A DNA stretch of 64,000 nt from Dendrolimus kikuchii (Eukaryota > Arthropoda > Insecta > Lepidoptera > Lasiocampidae). Below, piece after piece: positions 1 to 11,384 of this stretch. The position numbers and the translations under genes are program-made. Numbering within the stretch: position 1 is the first letter of the stretch; each line of letters begins with the position of its first letter. The notes below the pieces were generated by a model. That model was not told where the DNA came from and did no database searches. It saw only the letters and a list, made by a program, of their open reading frames with translations. Location of the stretch: contig CM034395.1 in assembly GCA_019925095.2 (NCBI GenBank), positions 11,143,713 to 11,207,712 on the forward strand, read 5' to 3'.

Positions 1-4
1 TGTC

Positions 5-282
5 ATGCGCCTGAGAGGCCTGGCGGAGAAAGCAGTTTCCCGGGGCGAGGTATTACTGGCGGTGTCCCTAGACATCGCCAACGCTTTTAATTCCTTGCCC
101 TGGTCTTGCATCATGGAGGTACTCCGGTATTTCGGGGTGCCGTCCTACCTCCGCTGTATAGTCGGGGACTGTTTAAGTGAACGAGCGGTCATTTACCCGG
201 TCCACGAGGGATGGAATTGGCGAGCCATGGTGTGCGGTGTTCCACAGGGGTCGGTTCGGTTCTTCCTGTAGAACATCGCCTA
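5..282 (+). pseudogene. R1-like non-LTR reverse transcriptase fragment
   Basis: The first 88 codons read as the palm region of a non-LTR reverse transcriptase: LDIANAFNSLPW (first catalytic aspartate), then YLRCIVGDCLSERAV, then CGVPQGSV. The expected tryptophan before NIAY is a TAG stop at 269-271, and the coding match stops at NIAY. The YxDD box is absent. The element may continue left of the window. The clade is judged only from motif style and R1-like is the best guess. Confidence 0.8.
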
Positions 283-766
283 CATAACCCTAACCTAACT
301 TAATATGTTTCCCAGGTATTAATCAAAGGAATAAGACTTCTTACAATTATTTAGATTTTTTAGACCACTTGGAGTTGGGTTTTTTTTCGAAAATCGCAAC
401 CTTTTTTTTGGGAAAGCACCAATATATCAAAAATGCAAATTTCCAAATTTGCATTTTTGCAGGACCAGTACAACATAATATTTTCAAAAAAGTATAACGG
501 GTTTTAAAATTAAGCAATTTACTACATGTGTATGTAATGTCAGAATTTCAGAAAAAAATCACAAGTAACGCGTTTTTTTGGACTCGCAACTAGGTATAGC
601 CCCGTAACAGAAACCGACTATGTGCATATTAGTTCCTGTGCAATATAGAGCAGAGATTCCCCCTATTCCCACCGTGCTGCCCCTAATAGAGGTGGCATGG
701 CAATACTTTCCACACAAATTGAATCTGACAATGGGCGTCTCCGTATCTACACCCACCTATATTGTC
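283..766. other. No gene seen; short palindrome
   Basis: Begins with CCTAA-type motifs (ACCCTAACCTAACTTAA, 285-301). A 15-bp inverted repeat with a 2-base loop lies at 429-460 around AATGCAAATTT. Overlapping frames at 559-826 have no recognisable protein. Confidence 0.5.
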
Positions 767-769
767 TTA

Positions 770-1319
770 TGCCTCCTCTTCACAATCGGCGATCATAGAC
801 GATTACACGCGAGTGCGATCGTGTAGAGGGTTACTCATCTGTAGTCGCCCATCATCGTCTTTAATCGCCATCGTGATCGCGGCGATCGGTGACTTGTCGG
901 TTTTTCGGGCACGCATCAAAGAGAATTCGCGTATAGTTGCGTGCACGTGCCCACACGATCGCCGATCATTCATTCGCCGGGGGACAACGAGCCGTGCGTA
1001 CGTCGCGTCGTCGCGGCGTTTTTTGTTTTTAATATTTGCGAGTGTGAAACAATGGCTACTGGGTGGTCAAATGAAGAAATATTCAAGTTCATAGAACTTT
1101 ATCAAAACCACCCTAGAAATATGGAATCCCAAACATAAATATTGTATACTGAAATTAAATTAAGGGTAGCTATTAACTCCACGTCCATCTTGAAGGCGTG
1201 CCGCTCAATAAATGTTCACGGGCGATCGTGTGGATGCCTGTACGATGATCGTGACGATTACCTTGCCGATGACAGACAATCAACGAGTAACGATCATGGC
1301 CGATTGTGAAGAGGAGGCA
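770..1319 (+). mobile_element. PIF/Harbinger-type MITE with TTA target duplication
   Basis: Terminal inverted repeats are identical over at least 21 bp, beginning TGCCTCCTCTTCACAATCGG at 770 and mirrored at 1319. The element is flanked by TTA on both sides (767-769 and 1320-1322), the usual three-base duplication of PIF/Harbinger elements. It is 550 bp long, rich in GATCG motifs, and has an internal inverted repeat CACACGATCGCC (952-963) / GGCGATCGTGTG. No transposase is present. Confidence 0.85.
1052..1138 (+). pseudogene. Start of a MADF/Myb-like ORF kept inside the MITE
   Basis: AAACAATGG gives a good start context. The peptide begins MATGWSNEEIFKFIELYQNH, which resembles the first helix of MADF/Myb-SANT-like proteins, including the accessory DNA-binding protein of Harbinger elements. 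It stops after 28 residues. The likely reading is an internally deleted autonomous element. The upstream in-frame ATG at 941 would add 37 residues with no clear match. Confidence 0.55.
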
Positions 1320-1429
1320 TTAGATCAGCCATATGGTTCTTAAAGTGCTACGGATAGTCTCGATATTTTTATCGATAATTTTTTCATGACAAGCCTTCAT
1401 AGTTTCTGAACTGTACACACTTTCCTAAT

Positions 1430-1747
1430 TTTATTTTGTTTTTTTTTATTGCAGGAATAAAGCAGACAGGCAGACGGCCCACTTGATGAAAAGCGGTTAC
1501 TATCGCCTATGGACATTTGTAACATAGGTGCTACAAATGCGCTGCTGCTCTCTTAAAGGATACTGGAACCTGGTCACTAATGCCGGAACACAACACAAGG
1601 TTGTTATAGCGGCATACTCTAGACCAGGGGTGGTAGCCATCCAGTCGGGCAAATACCCTACCACCTGGCTGTGGATTGTTTAGTCGCCTCTTACGACAGG
1701 CCGCCAGGCCGCAGGAAATTGTATTCCTTCTCCGTTCCTGCACGGAT
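1430..1747 (-). mobile_element. SINE-like repeat family A, copy 1
   Basis: On the minus strand it begins ATCCGTGCAGGAACGGAG, contains GTCGTAAGAGGCGACTAA-type sequence and ends GCAATAAAAAAAA. At least six copies share the same body in this window, and four share the same 5' end, which fits a SINE better than randomly truncated LINE ends. No convincing Pol III boxes were found. Confidence 0.7.
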
Positions 1748-1893
1748 AAAAATTATTAATATAATTATTAAGTAATATGTATAAATGTGTATATTATGAG
1801 GCGTTAGATAAAAGAAATCCATATAGTTGATAAATAAAATTACTGAAATCAACATTTTACATAATTACCATTAGAAATATTCAAATATACATA

Positions 1894-1996
1894 TTGTTAC
1901 GAATTTGTAGGATGTAAATTCGAAAATGTCGTTGGAATTATCACAAAGTTTATTAGAAGTACACACACATAATTGACATTTCGTACAATGCATGTT
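1894..1996 (+). mobile_element. LTR fragment related to the solo LTR at 35.5 kb
   Basis: Starts TGTTACGA and shares the segment around GTCGTTGGAATTA and TTATTAGAA with the intact LTR at 35453-35941. It is cut off by the LINE tail that begins near 2003. Confidence 0.55.
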
Positions 1997-2002
1997 ATTA
2001 CA

Positions 2003-2473
2003 TCCAGTATGGGCGGGAGTCTCCCAAGATTTGCTGCCGTCTCCTCTTTTTGAGAGCGTATCATGCTTGCGAAGGAAGAGGTGAAACGGGAGCGTGAGCG
2101 CACGTCGGTGCTGCGCTCCCCCCAAAAGAAGATGGGTCAGCGGCGGAGGGCCAGCTTGGACCTTCTGCCACGGTGAGGGGATGGCGCGGGTACGTCTGCG
2201 AGCGATCCCCTCTCCTCCGTATTACAAACCGCTCCACGCAGTAAAGAGATTGAAGATGCAGCGGAACAAAAAGAAGGTCTCGTAGCCCTAGCATAAGGCA
2301 AAGGAAGGAACACCGAGGGGTTTTAGTGGGTATTCCTGACTGTGGCGTGGCAATGACACTTCATATATTGGGTGCTAGTGCCACTCCAACCTGGCGAATC
2401 CCACACACCGGTCGCGAATTTCCTCCTCGTGCGGCTGATGATTCTCAATCGGTTTTCTCCTCGCTAAAAAAAA
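2003..2473 (+). mobile_element. Non-LTR retrotransposon 3' tail, family B, copy 1
   Basis: A GC-richer block that shares GGGTTTTAGTGGGTAT-type sequence and a CGAATCCCACACAC motif with copies at 10.0, 18.4 and 46.1 kb. It ends in poly(A) at 2465-2473. Small open frames inside it are not conserved between copies and are not called. Confidence 0.7.
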
Positions 2474-3418
2474 GGCTACACTGAGGTGCCTAATTGTATT
2501 TATGTAAATATTTAAAGAGGCTTACAATGTGATGTTGACGTTTCAGTAAAGCCTCACATCTTGTGTGATGTGTGCCTGAACGAATTTCGACAACTCTGCC
2601 ATTACATTAAAATAAATGTGCTGCCAATAAAGCTTTTATGTAACAGTTATTTGATATTTTAAGAATCCTTTCGAAACAGATGCCAAATATTTAATGTGTA
2701 CGTGTACGAGTATGTGTTTGTAGGTACTTACTACTTTTGAAATTGTATAGATTTGTAAAGTTTCTTTTTTTACAGTCACGAAATATCTTGAAATTTGATG
2801 TATATGCACATTTTTACGTATGAAAATGGTATCGTCCTTGCGGGTTTTTATAGATAAAAATTTACGCTATGTAACCGACCATCATGAAGTGTCTACATAG
2901 AGTAAAAAGCTTCTAGTTTCTTTGAATTTACATGTATACATATTTAGTTACCGCTGTGTTGGTCCTTTCTATCCGTTCGGTTTGTCCTTTGACACCCATT
3001 TAATTATCCCTGTCCATTAGTGTCGATCGGCCGTACAAATAAAAGCTGTATTATAAATAGCATCTGTTCCCGAACCAGATGTACCTATTAACATGATTGA
3101 AAGTGAACTGACGTCCCCAAATCACGGCGATGTCAATCGGCCGGGCCAAAGGTAATTGCGATTTTGCGGGATTGAGTATCTTTATTTTCATTACACTTGC
3201 AATTTTTTATTGCTTGGTGCCGGTTTACCTACTGTATCTTAAAATATAGCTATTAATTTAGCTTATAATTGATTGGCATGAAAGTAAAATGAATTTCTTA
3301 AATGGAATTTGGAATCTCTTTTATGCTACTATTTAAAGTTCGACATATGTAAAATTCATATTATAAAGTCATATCTATTTTTTACCAATGGCACGGTAAA
3401 AAAAAAGGTAACAAGATA
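2474..3418. other. AT-rich intergenic DNA, nothing recognised
   Basis: No frame with family features and no repeat recognised by eye. Confidence 0.5.
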
Positions 3419-3500
3419 TATACACACACACACACACACACGCACGCACGCGCATGCACGCACGCACGAACGCACGCACGCACTCACGCACGCACTCACG

Positions 3501-3543
<43 letters not shown>

Positions 3544-3604
3544 ACACACACACACACACATATGTGTATATATATATGTATATATATGTATATATATATA
3601 TATG

Positions 3605-3682
<78 letters not shown>

Positions 3683-3690
3683 TATACACC
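3419..3690. repeat. Compound microsatellite (CA)n-(CACG)n-(CA)n-(TATG/TA)n
   Basis: About 270 bp of alternating purine-pyrimidine sequence: CA units, CACG/CGCA units, CA units, then TA with regularly spaced TATG interruptions. Open frames of up to 133 codons here (Thr-His, Tyr-Ile or Cys-Val repeats) are artefacts of the repeat. The GT/CG part could adopt Z-DNA. Confidence 0.97.
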
Positions 3691-3816
3691 TATACCTAGT
3701 CCAGCCATAATTTCTGTTACAAATGACAACGCATTTTTTTTTACGAAGTAATGTAATATTATTAAAATTTATACCTACATATTTATTATAGTCTCAGCAA
3801 AAAATCAAAAAATATT

Positions 3817-4811
3817 CTATTCCAAATGGCGACCTTTGGCTTTTATACAGACCTTTAATCTGTTTGGCCACGAATCTAGGGATTTACGCATTGTTTCCAA
3901 GGGATATTTCGCCACTGCTTGCTCCAAAGATTTTTTAAAAGACTCAATGTCGCCGTGTTTAGAGCAGGCCATGTCCTCTAAAACTGACTGTAAAAGCCAG
4001 GCTTGGGTAGTTCGTGCCTTGTGACCAGGTGTAGACTCCTGCTGTAAAGTCCACGGTATATTTTTAAAAAGTGTATTGCTGAGAGGTTTCACCTTATCTT
4101 GATATACTTTGGCTGAAGTTTTCACTCCTTTTTCACAAAAATGTAGTTTTGTGACTCCTTGATAAGACACGTCCCACCAAACCATCACTGACGCAGAATG
4201 ATGACCACGTTGTACCTTTCCGACCACTTGAGCAGCTTCTTTAGATCTGTGAGCGTACGCTTTATCATTTTGCTTATTGTAGTATTCTTCAATCGTGAAC
4301 ATTTTTTCATCGGTAAAGAGGATATTTAGGTGCCTTACACCTGCGTATCGCGACAGAAGGCGTCTTGATCTATCCACTTGATTGACGACAAAGATTGATT
4401 TAGGGCATGTCCTGTATATCGACGATAAGCACCGAGCTTCAGGTCTTGTTTTATAATACGCGACAGAGTCCTAGCGGGAATCTTCAATTCTTGCGATAAA
4501 ATTTTTTGCTTCCTAATAGGGTTTCGACGAATTCTGGCTTTAACAGCATCAATAGCCTTTGTAGTTCTAACAGCACGCGGCCGCCCCGATGTTTTCTAGT
4601 CTTCGACAGACGAAGTGTTGTTGTATCTGTTGATTGTACGATATACGAACATACGGCTGATACCAGGCTTTTGAAGTGTCTGGAATATGACCGACGGCTC
4701 CATACCCACTTTGTGCAAGGCGATCACTGTAATCCTATTTTCTTTACCATCCCATTCCATATTGTAATTTGATAATGAATACGAAAAATATGTGAAATGG
4801 CGCAAAATCAA
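3817..4811 (-). pseudogene. Tc1/mariner transposase pseudogene
   Basis: Reads right to left. The N-terminal helix-turn-helix half (about 4811-4600) contains SVIFQTLQKPGISRMFVYRT. An in-frame TAG follows SSVED, and the frame then continues through GRPR and SQELKIPARTLSRIIKQDL. A frameshift near 4378 leads to ILFTDEKMFTIEE (first catalytic D), VMVWWDVS, then QQESTPGHKA where the second catalytic D has become E. Sequence between AWLL and SVLEDMACSK is deleted, removing the third catalytic residue. Terminal repeats were not found. Not functional. Confidence 0.9.
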
Positions 4812-6816
4812 AAGAAGTTTTTAAAATAATATACGTGTTCCAAATTCAAAATAATTAAAAAGTTGAAAAAAAGAAATATTTTTATGTAACAGTATTTATG
4901 GCCAGATTAGTAATATACTCGTATATATAGTATACTTATATATATATATATACATATATACTATGTATACAAGTATACATATACAAGATATAGTGATAAA
5001 ACGCAACTAATTAAACATAATAAACATTGGTTATATGCAATAGTTATAATTATACCTTTGGAATTCATGCGAACAGGTTCGACAATCTATTATAGCGTAA
5101 ACTAATAAATAACCCACCCAAGCACGGTTATTGTTCATAATATGATTTTGAGTAAGGCTTTCATTAAGGTTATGATTGACTGTTTGTTTAAGCGAAGGAA
5201 AAGACATCGTACCTTAGAGGTATCATTCGTATTTTAAATTGATTTTTCTCAGTTCAAGGCTAACGGATAACACACTGATGATATTTAAATGTCTTAGACA
5301 ACTTAAGCTACAACTAAAGTTCGATATTACAGTAGAAAAACTTTTATATTAATCATCTAAAAAAGGTACACGGTGTTTAAAATGTATAATATTACGTAAG
5401 CATTATTTGCATTGTATCCTTGATGATATTATCATATGTCATTGCGTATATATAGGTATAATGGAAAAGTAATAAACGAATTTTAAAGAGGTTTCGTGTA
5501 TTTATTCTTTAGATATCGGTGGTAAATAGTGTAAGGCTTTATACAAAAATTAGTTAATCGAATCATTCAAGTTAATTTGTATTATCATTTACATAAAAAG
5601 TGTATTTAAGTATTTAAAACAGAAGTCATAAGGTATAATTTAATATGAATCCACGAAAACACTGCCGAAAAACAGCGCTGCAGTTTGGCAAAATAATTGT
5701 TTGTATAATCTTGTAACTTTTTTGAAAATAAATTTAAAAAACAAACAAGTTACTCAACTTAAATTTTAGACAAATTTGTCTTGCTAGAAAAACGACCTTG
5801 TTTTTCTCACAACTTTAGTTCGTATTATATGTAACCCACCTACATTTAAAGTAATACTCATCTGTAAGACAACACCTGGTAATGATACGTCCTAATTAAA
5901 AAGTTCCGTCCACATTTCGAATGCATGAGTTGTCAGAACACTGTGCGACATTACAATTTACCGATTTTATTCTGAGTTTTCATTTAAGTCTGATTATCGC
6001 CAGCGTCGGATCTAGCCTATGTAACCCCGAGTACGACTGACCTACTGCACTACAGCTAAAGCCCACAATGACTGTTAAAGAAAAAAGAGCCTTATCAGCA
6101 TTGGTTATGTAAGCATAGAATATTTTGTTAATCTCTTAATTAAGACAATTATAATGTGAAATTCTAAATGAGGTGGATTCTAATTTAGATTGGGGAATGT
6201 ACTGCTTAGGTAATTTTTGACAAAATGTGTATATTTTTATTTTCATTAAGTGCTATCGGCCACAGAAAACATAAGGAAACGATTTTTTTCTCAGCGGGAT
6301 ATCCTTATGGTCTACCTGTCGAACGTCAACAGACTAAAACACTTCTTAACACTATGTTTATTTGCGTCCCTGTTGTAGCCTATCGCAGAATCATAAAGAG
6401 ACTTGCCCATCGATATTATCGAAGTGTTGAACTTGCCAATTCGCCTTAGGCAAGCCTGGTCGCTATATCGATGCTTAAGATAGAAGCGCACGTTAAACGA
6501 AACTGGTCTTCTAAATATCAACAAGGTTTTAAATAAAGTAGTTAAAAAATAAAGTCCATTTACATTATAGGTTTATAAATTTAATGGAAGAAATATTTCT
6601 AAGTATTTAAGTAAATCACATCAAAGGAATCTAGGACGCACAGACCTACTTACGTGTTAAGCTGGCCACAAATCAAGTGCCTACATCTGCGCAGGCGGGT
6701 GTGCTCATTCCACCTGTTAGTTAAAGTGGGATACTTAACTCTAATTTGTATATTTTCATGACACTTTATATTGAAATGAAAATAAAAATTATTTTATTTC
6801 TAAATTAATGTAGTTA
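4812..6816. other. AT-rich intergenic DNA with TA tract
   Basis: TA-rich, partly palindromic sequence lies at 4920-4985. No host coding sequence is recognised in the remainder. Confidence 0.5.
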
Positions 6817-7106
6817 TATATACATACATACATAACTTCACGCCAGTTCCTTTGCGGGGTAGGCACGAACAACAGAGCGCCATTCAGGCTTATTCTTACA
6901 CACCTCACTTGCTTCTTTGACATTCATAACTCTTGTCATGCACGCTCGTCTGTTCTTAAGGCTCCTGACATCACCTTCTGGTAGTACACGATCAATTTGA
7001 TCATGAAAGGTGTGTCGTGGCCTTCCACGACATCTGCATCCATCCACTTTTGCATTGTATATCTGTTTAGTTATTCTTTCATCATGCATTCTTTCCACAT
7101 GCCCGA
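6817..7106 (-). mobile_element. RTE-like LINE 3' end, copy 1
   Basis: The minus-strand frame reads GHVERMHDERITKQIY, GRPRHTFHDQIDRVL and NVKEASEVCKNKPEWR, the C-terminal end of RTE-type polyproteins. It ends in a CATA/TATG microsatellite tail, as RTE elements do. It is 5' truncated, and a second tail abuts that end. Confidence 0.8.
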
Positions 7107-7116
7107 TAATTATATA

Positions 7117-7206
7117 TACATACATACATAACTACACGCCAGTTCCCTTGCGGGGTAGGCACGAACAACAGAGCGCCATTTAGGTCCATTCTTACACACC
7201 TCATTT
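7117..7206 (-). mobile_element. RTE-like LINE 3' end, copy 2 (short)
   Basis: About 90 bp nearly identical to the last part of copy 1, with the same CATACATA tail, inserted in the same orientation next to the truncated end of copy 1. Confidence 0.75.
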
Positions 7207-7241
7207 GCTCAATTATATATAAATATCTATTTTATATGTAA

Positions 7242-7532
7242 TTTTTTTAATTGCATGAGTTCATCAGACAGGCAACCTGATGAAAAGCGGTTACCATCGC
7301 CTATTACATTTCTATCACCGATGTACTACCGCACTCTAAAAGGACACTGGAACCTGGCAACTGATTGCGGAACACAAATCAAGGTTGTTATGGCGGCATA
7401 CTGTAGACCAGGGTTGGTAGCCATCCAGATAGGTAAATACCCTACCACCTGGCTGTGGATTGTTTTGTCACCTCTTACGACAGGCCGCTCGGCCGCCGGA
7501 AATTGTATTCTTTCTCCGTTCCTACACGGATA
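7242..7532 (-). mobile_element. SINE-like repeat family A, copy 2
   Basis: Same body and ends as copy 1, from poly(T) and ATTGCATGAGTTC at the left to CCGTTCCTACACGGAT at the right. Short deletions lie near the left end. Confidence 0.7.
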
Positions 7533-7944
7533 TGTAAATTGTTTAGTCCTAACTCGTGAGTGATTATTGCTGCAGGAGTGACTTAAACCGAATTAGGTAA
7601 CGCTCATAGAAATATAGACCACACTTTTTTGTCCATTTTCATCTAGCCAGTAGTTTCTAAGGAAAATGACTATGATATAACTACAAAGTAATGAATAGAT
7701 TCATGGACTGAAAAGAATTGAAAGTGGAAACGTTTCTTGATAAAAATGGCCCTAGGTTTTAAGCAGTTTAGGAAAAAAAAAAATTGGTGGAATTAATTAC
7801 AGTCGCCAGAGACATCTTGATGTGAAAATAAAGTCTTCTTTCTGTTTGGAAAATATTCTGAATTCAGTGCACAAATACTTTTTAAGGGAAAGAGGTTGAG
7901 AAAGAACATTTTTCTTTACAGTGAAAATTAGTTTATTTTGTTTT

Positions 7945-8190
7945 AGAGCTTTCCCCAGGGCTATGCCACGGGTCAAACCCTAGTAAGTAACTCTATTTTA
8001 CTTACATTAAAACTCTAAATAGGTTTTTGTATATTATAGCGATCGAAATCGCAGGTAACACCTAGTATATTTATAAACCTTCCTTAAAGTTATCAAATTC
8101 ATAGTGAAGACAATTCAAAATCCGTTGCGTGGTTTAGGAGTTAGCGGATATACAGACAGACAGACATACATACTTTGTTTTATACTATGT
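7945..8190 (-). mobile_element. Helitron-like element relic
   Basis: Shares the TTTCCCCAGGGCTATGCC / GGGTCAAACCCTAG region with the 3' end of the element at 8773-9469, and has GACAGACAGACA near the other end. The terminal CTAG is altered. Confidence 0.5.
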
Positions 8191-8429
8191 AAAGGTAGTG
8201 TATAGATGTTTCTAAAGTATGAGATAAATTTATAAATTGGACTGCCATTGTTTGTGGTAAACATTGCGAGGGGCGAACTTGCATACTGATGTTACTGATG
8301 TGGAAAACCTATCCACCTAAGACAAGCGCATTGAGTATACCGTTCGTTTCTCTAAAAATTGAGTGGTCTGCAATCATAATTGGAACCTGAGAGGGCTAAT
8401 ACCGTTATATTGATAATGATTGACGTATG

Positions 8430-8545
8430 GGTGTCTGGGATCGGCCCCAGAGTCGTTCGTTGTATATTACCCATAACACAAGCGTAACTTGCTTAATATG
8501 GGGATATACAATATGTGTGTTTGTTCTGCCGATTATTATTATGAA
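8430..8545 (+). mobile_element. SINE body fragment
   Basis: Matches the body and tail of the tRNA-headed SINE at 31.5-31.7 kb (GGTGTCTGGGATCGGCCCC, then ACACAAGCGTAACTTGC, then CTGCCGATTATTATTAT). The tRNA-like head is missing. About 100 bp of GC-rich unclassified sequence follows. Confidence 0.65.
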
Positions 8546-8772
8546 TGTATGTCTTTGAAGACCACGGGCCATAAAAGTGGACTGGACTTTTGGAGGGCTT
8601 GCGCGGGGCCATGGAAAGGCCAACACGTAGAGGCCCCCAGACAAATTTAATGTAAATGTGGCGTGACAATATTAAGTTTTATTTGTTAAACACGTACGAG
8701 TTAAAATTATCTATTTAAATAAGAAGTTGCATGAAATGAGCAAGCAATAGGAACATTAATTTATTTGTTCTA

Positions 8773-9469
8773 CTAGAGTTTACCCCGCGACTGCGCCGCG
8801 GGTCAACCTCTAGTGCGTATCTCTTGTTTAAAAAGAAAGTGGTACAGGTTACATTGTATTAAATTTGTATGTATTTGCCCCTGAAAGATTCACTTCATTT
8901 TATATCGCAAACTATACCACACCCGTCTATATGTAAACTACATAAATGACAAAACTTGACAAAAATGACAAAATAGATAACATGGTCCAAGTGGACCCAG
9001 TGGACCCAGTGGACCCAGTGGACCCAGTGGACCCAGTGGACCCAGTGGACCCAGTGGACCCAGTGGACCCAGTGGACCCAGTGAACGAAATGGACAAATC
9101 ACAAAACCTGTCCTAGTTTCCGGGATAAACTTTACATAAATCTATCCCAAAATGTATCCCATTATCCGGGATAAAAAGTATCCCTTGGGCACTCTCGGTA
9201 TTCAAATTATATATGTACCGGGTTTCAGCCAAATCGGTCCAATAGTCTTTCCATAAAAGGATAACAAACAAAAAGACAAATATACTTTTATCCCGGAAAC
9301 TATCCCATTTTCCGGGATAAAAAGTATCCTATGTTCGTTCTCGGCATCGAAAATATATATATACTGAGTTTCAACCAAATCGGTCCAGTAGTTTTTACGT
9401 GAAAACGGAACAGACAGACAGACAGACAGACAGACAGAGTTACTTTCGCATTTATAATATTAATAGGGA
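8773..9469 (-). mobile_element. Helitron-like non-autonomous element with 9-bp minisatellite
   Basis: On the minus strand it starts TCCCTATTAATATTATAAA after an A and ends CTAG before a T, the hallmark of Helitron insertion at AT. It is 697 bp long. It carries a duplicated module with TATCCCATTTTCCGGGAT-type sequence, GACAGACA repeats and a pure minisatellite. No Rep/helicase ORF is present. A related copy lies at 48.3-48.8 kb. Confidence 0.65.
8991..9080. repeat. Ten-copy 9-bp minisatellite GTGGACCCA
   Basis: Ten contiguous perfect units by direct reading. The unit length is a multiple of three, so it reads as repeated tripeptides (VDP on plus, WVH on minus), but no long ORF spans it. Confidence 0.95.
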
Positions 9470-10021
9470 TAGAACACTATCTTTTTATTTTTTGAATAAA
9501 AACTTTTTTAAGAACAAAGCAACTCAACCAATACAATAAAAAAAAATCTATAACTCACTAGTGAGTTATAATGTTTTTTACTCACAGTTTGATAATGGGT
9601 GTCATTCTGTGCCTAATTGCGGTGACCATAGAGCCACTTTATGAGCAAGTGTGTTGAAAAATGTTTTATATTTTCCAACAATACAGAGATCAACACATTG
9701 CGAATGTATTGGAAATAGTAGGATTTTCCAATAATGCCCGCTGGGGACGTGCTGCGGAATGTACAGGTAGTTTTATCTGCCGTATCATTAAAACTGTTAC
9801 AGTTACGTACGACTAGCAGTTGGATTGTTGTTTTCTAAGTTTCCTTCATTATAATGATTCAATGATGTTACAAGGCGACTAAAGTGAAAAATTAGTACAT
9901 AAGAGAATTTTTGAAAGTTGCACCCGTGAGTGAAAAATTAAAAGGAAGAACACTAAGCCAGTTTGAGCATATAATGAGGGTGTAATAGTCACTTGACAAA
10001 AATAATGTTAAACTAGATGAT
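9470..10021. other. No gene seen; perfect 22-bp palindrome
   Basis: TATAACTCACTAGTGAGTTA and the following TA form an uninterrupted palindrome at 9549-9570. Nothing else was recognised. Confidence 0.5.
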
Positions 10022-10612
10022 TGATGGGTCTCCTGCGAGTACGTTATGCTTGCAAATGAGGAGGCGGAGCGGGAGCGTGAATGCACAATCCTGCTCCGCT
10101 CCCATCAAAGGAGAACCTTCGGCCGTGTGGACCTTCGGCCAAGGTAAGCGGACGGCGCGGGTGGCGCCCCTTGGGGAATAGGGGTTCTCACTCATCTGCG
10201 TATGCCGTCGAGATGGGTGCGCGGCGTGTTTCACGCACGCTTACCTCACCTCTCGTGGGACGAGTTACAAACCGCCCCACGCACAGAGAGCTTGAAGATA
10301 CCGGTGAACAAAAGTAGTCCTCCAGCAGTGGAAGAAGCCTTGCGAGGCCCATGCCTGCCAGGGCTAACGGAGAGGCTAGGTCCTATACCGTAGCCCTGCC
10401 ATAAGAGGCAGGACGGAACACTCAGGGATTTTAGTGGGTATCCCTAACTGGGGAGTGGCAATTGTATGGCACCAGTTCTGACTGGGCATGCTAGTGTCAT
10501 CCCCGATCTACCGAATCCCACACACGGATCGTATCACTATCTCTCCAAGTCCTGCCCTTGTCGAGTCTTATGCTCCTGAATAGTATTTCTCCTGGTCAAA
10601 AAAAAGAAAAAA
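10022..10612 (+). mobile_element. Non-LTR retrotransposon 3' tail, family B, copy 2
   Basis: The longest copy of this family here. It shares GGCCCATGCCTGCCAGGGC, TTTTAGTGGGTATCCC and CGAATCCCACACAC with copy 3 and ends in an A-rich tail at 10598-10612. Confidence 0.7.
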
Positions 10613-11384
10613 GATGATTGATGGTACAAATATAAAAGAGATGGATGAATTGAGTAAAGGATGATAATTGATGATTTGTGGTGTGGCAGAGGGCGAACGT
10701 CAGCATAGGGGAGTATGGAAGTAAAAGGCTGCCCGTAAACAATTGGGAGAGGACGAAAAAAAAAGAGAATAATGATTGATAATGAAAAATTAAAAATAAT
10801 CTGCCATGCTCTCTGGAAATTGAAAGAACAAAATATACTTACGATATATAAACGTTTCATTACGGTTTGTAGTTTACGTGGTTTTAAGTTTTACAGTATA
10901 GGTTCGGTAGTCATATAATAAAAATGGAAACCCTATAATTTCGTTATGTCTGTCTGTCTATATAGTCATGACCGTTTTACTCGGTGACCATTGTAGCATT
11001 GCATACATGTGGTAACACTTGAGTATTTTACTTTACTAGAATTTAAACTTTCAGATAAATAGGTTAACAGCTATTATTTTCTTTAAAGTTGACAATTGAA
11101 GACATAAGACGAAGAGAATCTTATAGTAAAACGAATCATAGTAAAATTAAATAAAGATTTGCTGAAGATTATCTGCTTCTATTCAATTTTACGCTCCCCA
11201 CACACATACGTAGTTGAAGTTCAAAGGGAATGGTGTTGCTAGCTAGTGTTGTATGTAATGAAACTGTGAAACTTAAAATTAGGGTGGCTACTGGTTAGAG
11301 GCAATATGTTTGTACCTAAGAGCGTATAGAGTTATCGTTGGAGAAGTCTACAAAAATTGTAATGTTATTTCTAAATTTCCTGTT
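10613..11384. other. Intergenic DNA, nothing recognised
   Basis: No host coding sequence. A 107-codon minus-strand frame at 10537-10860 overlaps the LINE tail and has no family features. Confidence 0.45.

Noticed and set aside
3309..3729. Open frames up to 133 codons on both strands
   Set aside because: They are translations of CA, CACG and TA repeats (Thr-His, Cys-Val, Tyr-Ile) and exist in all frames.
8991..9080. CRISPR-like or coding repeat
   Set aside because: Units are 9 bp with no spacers and sit in a eukaryotic transposon-like element without a long ORF.
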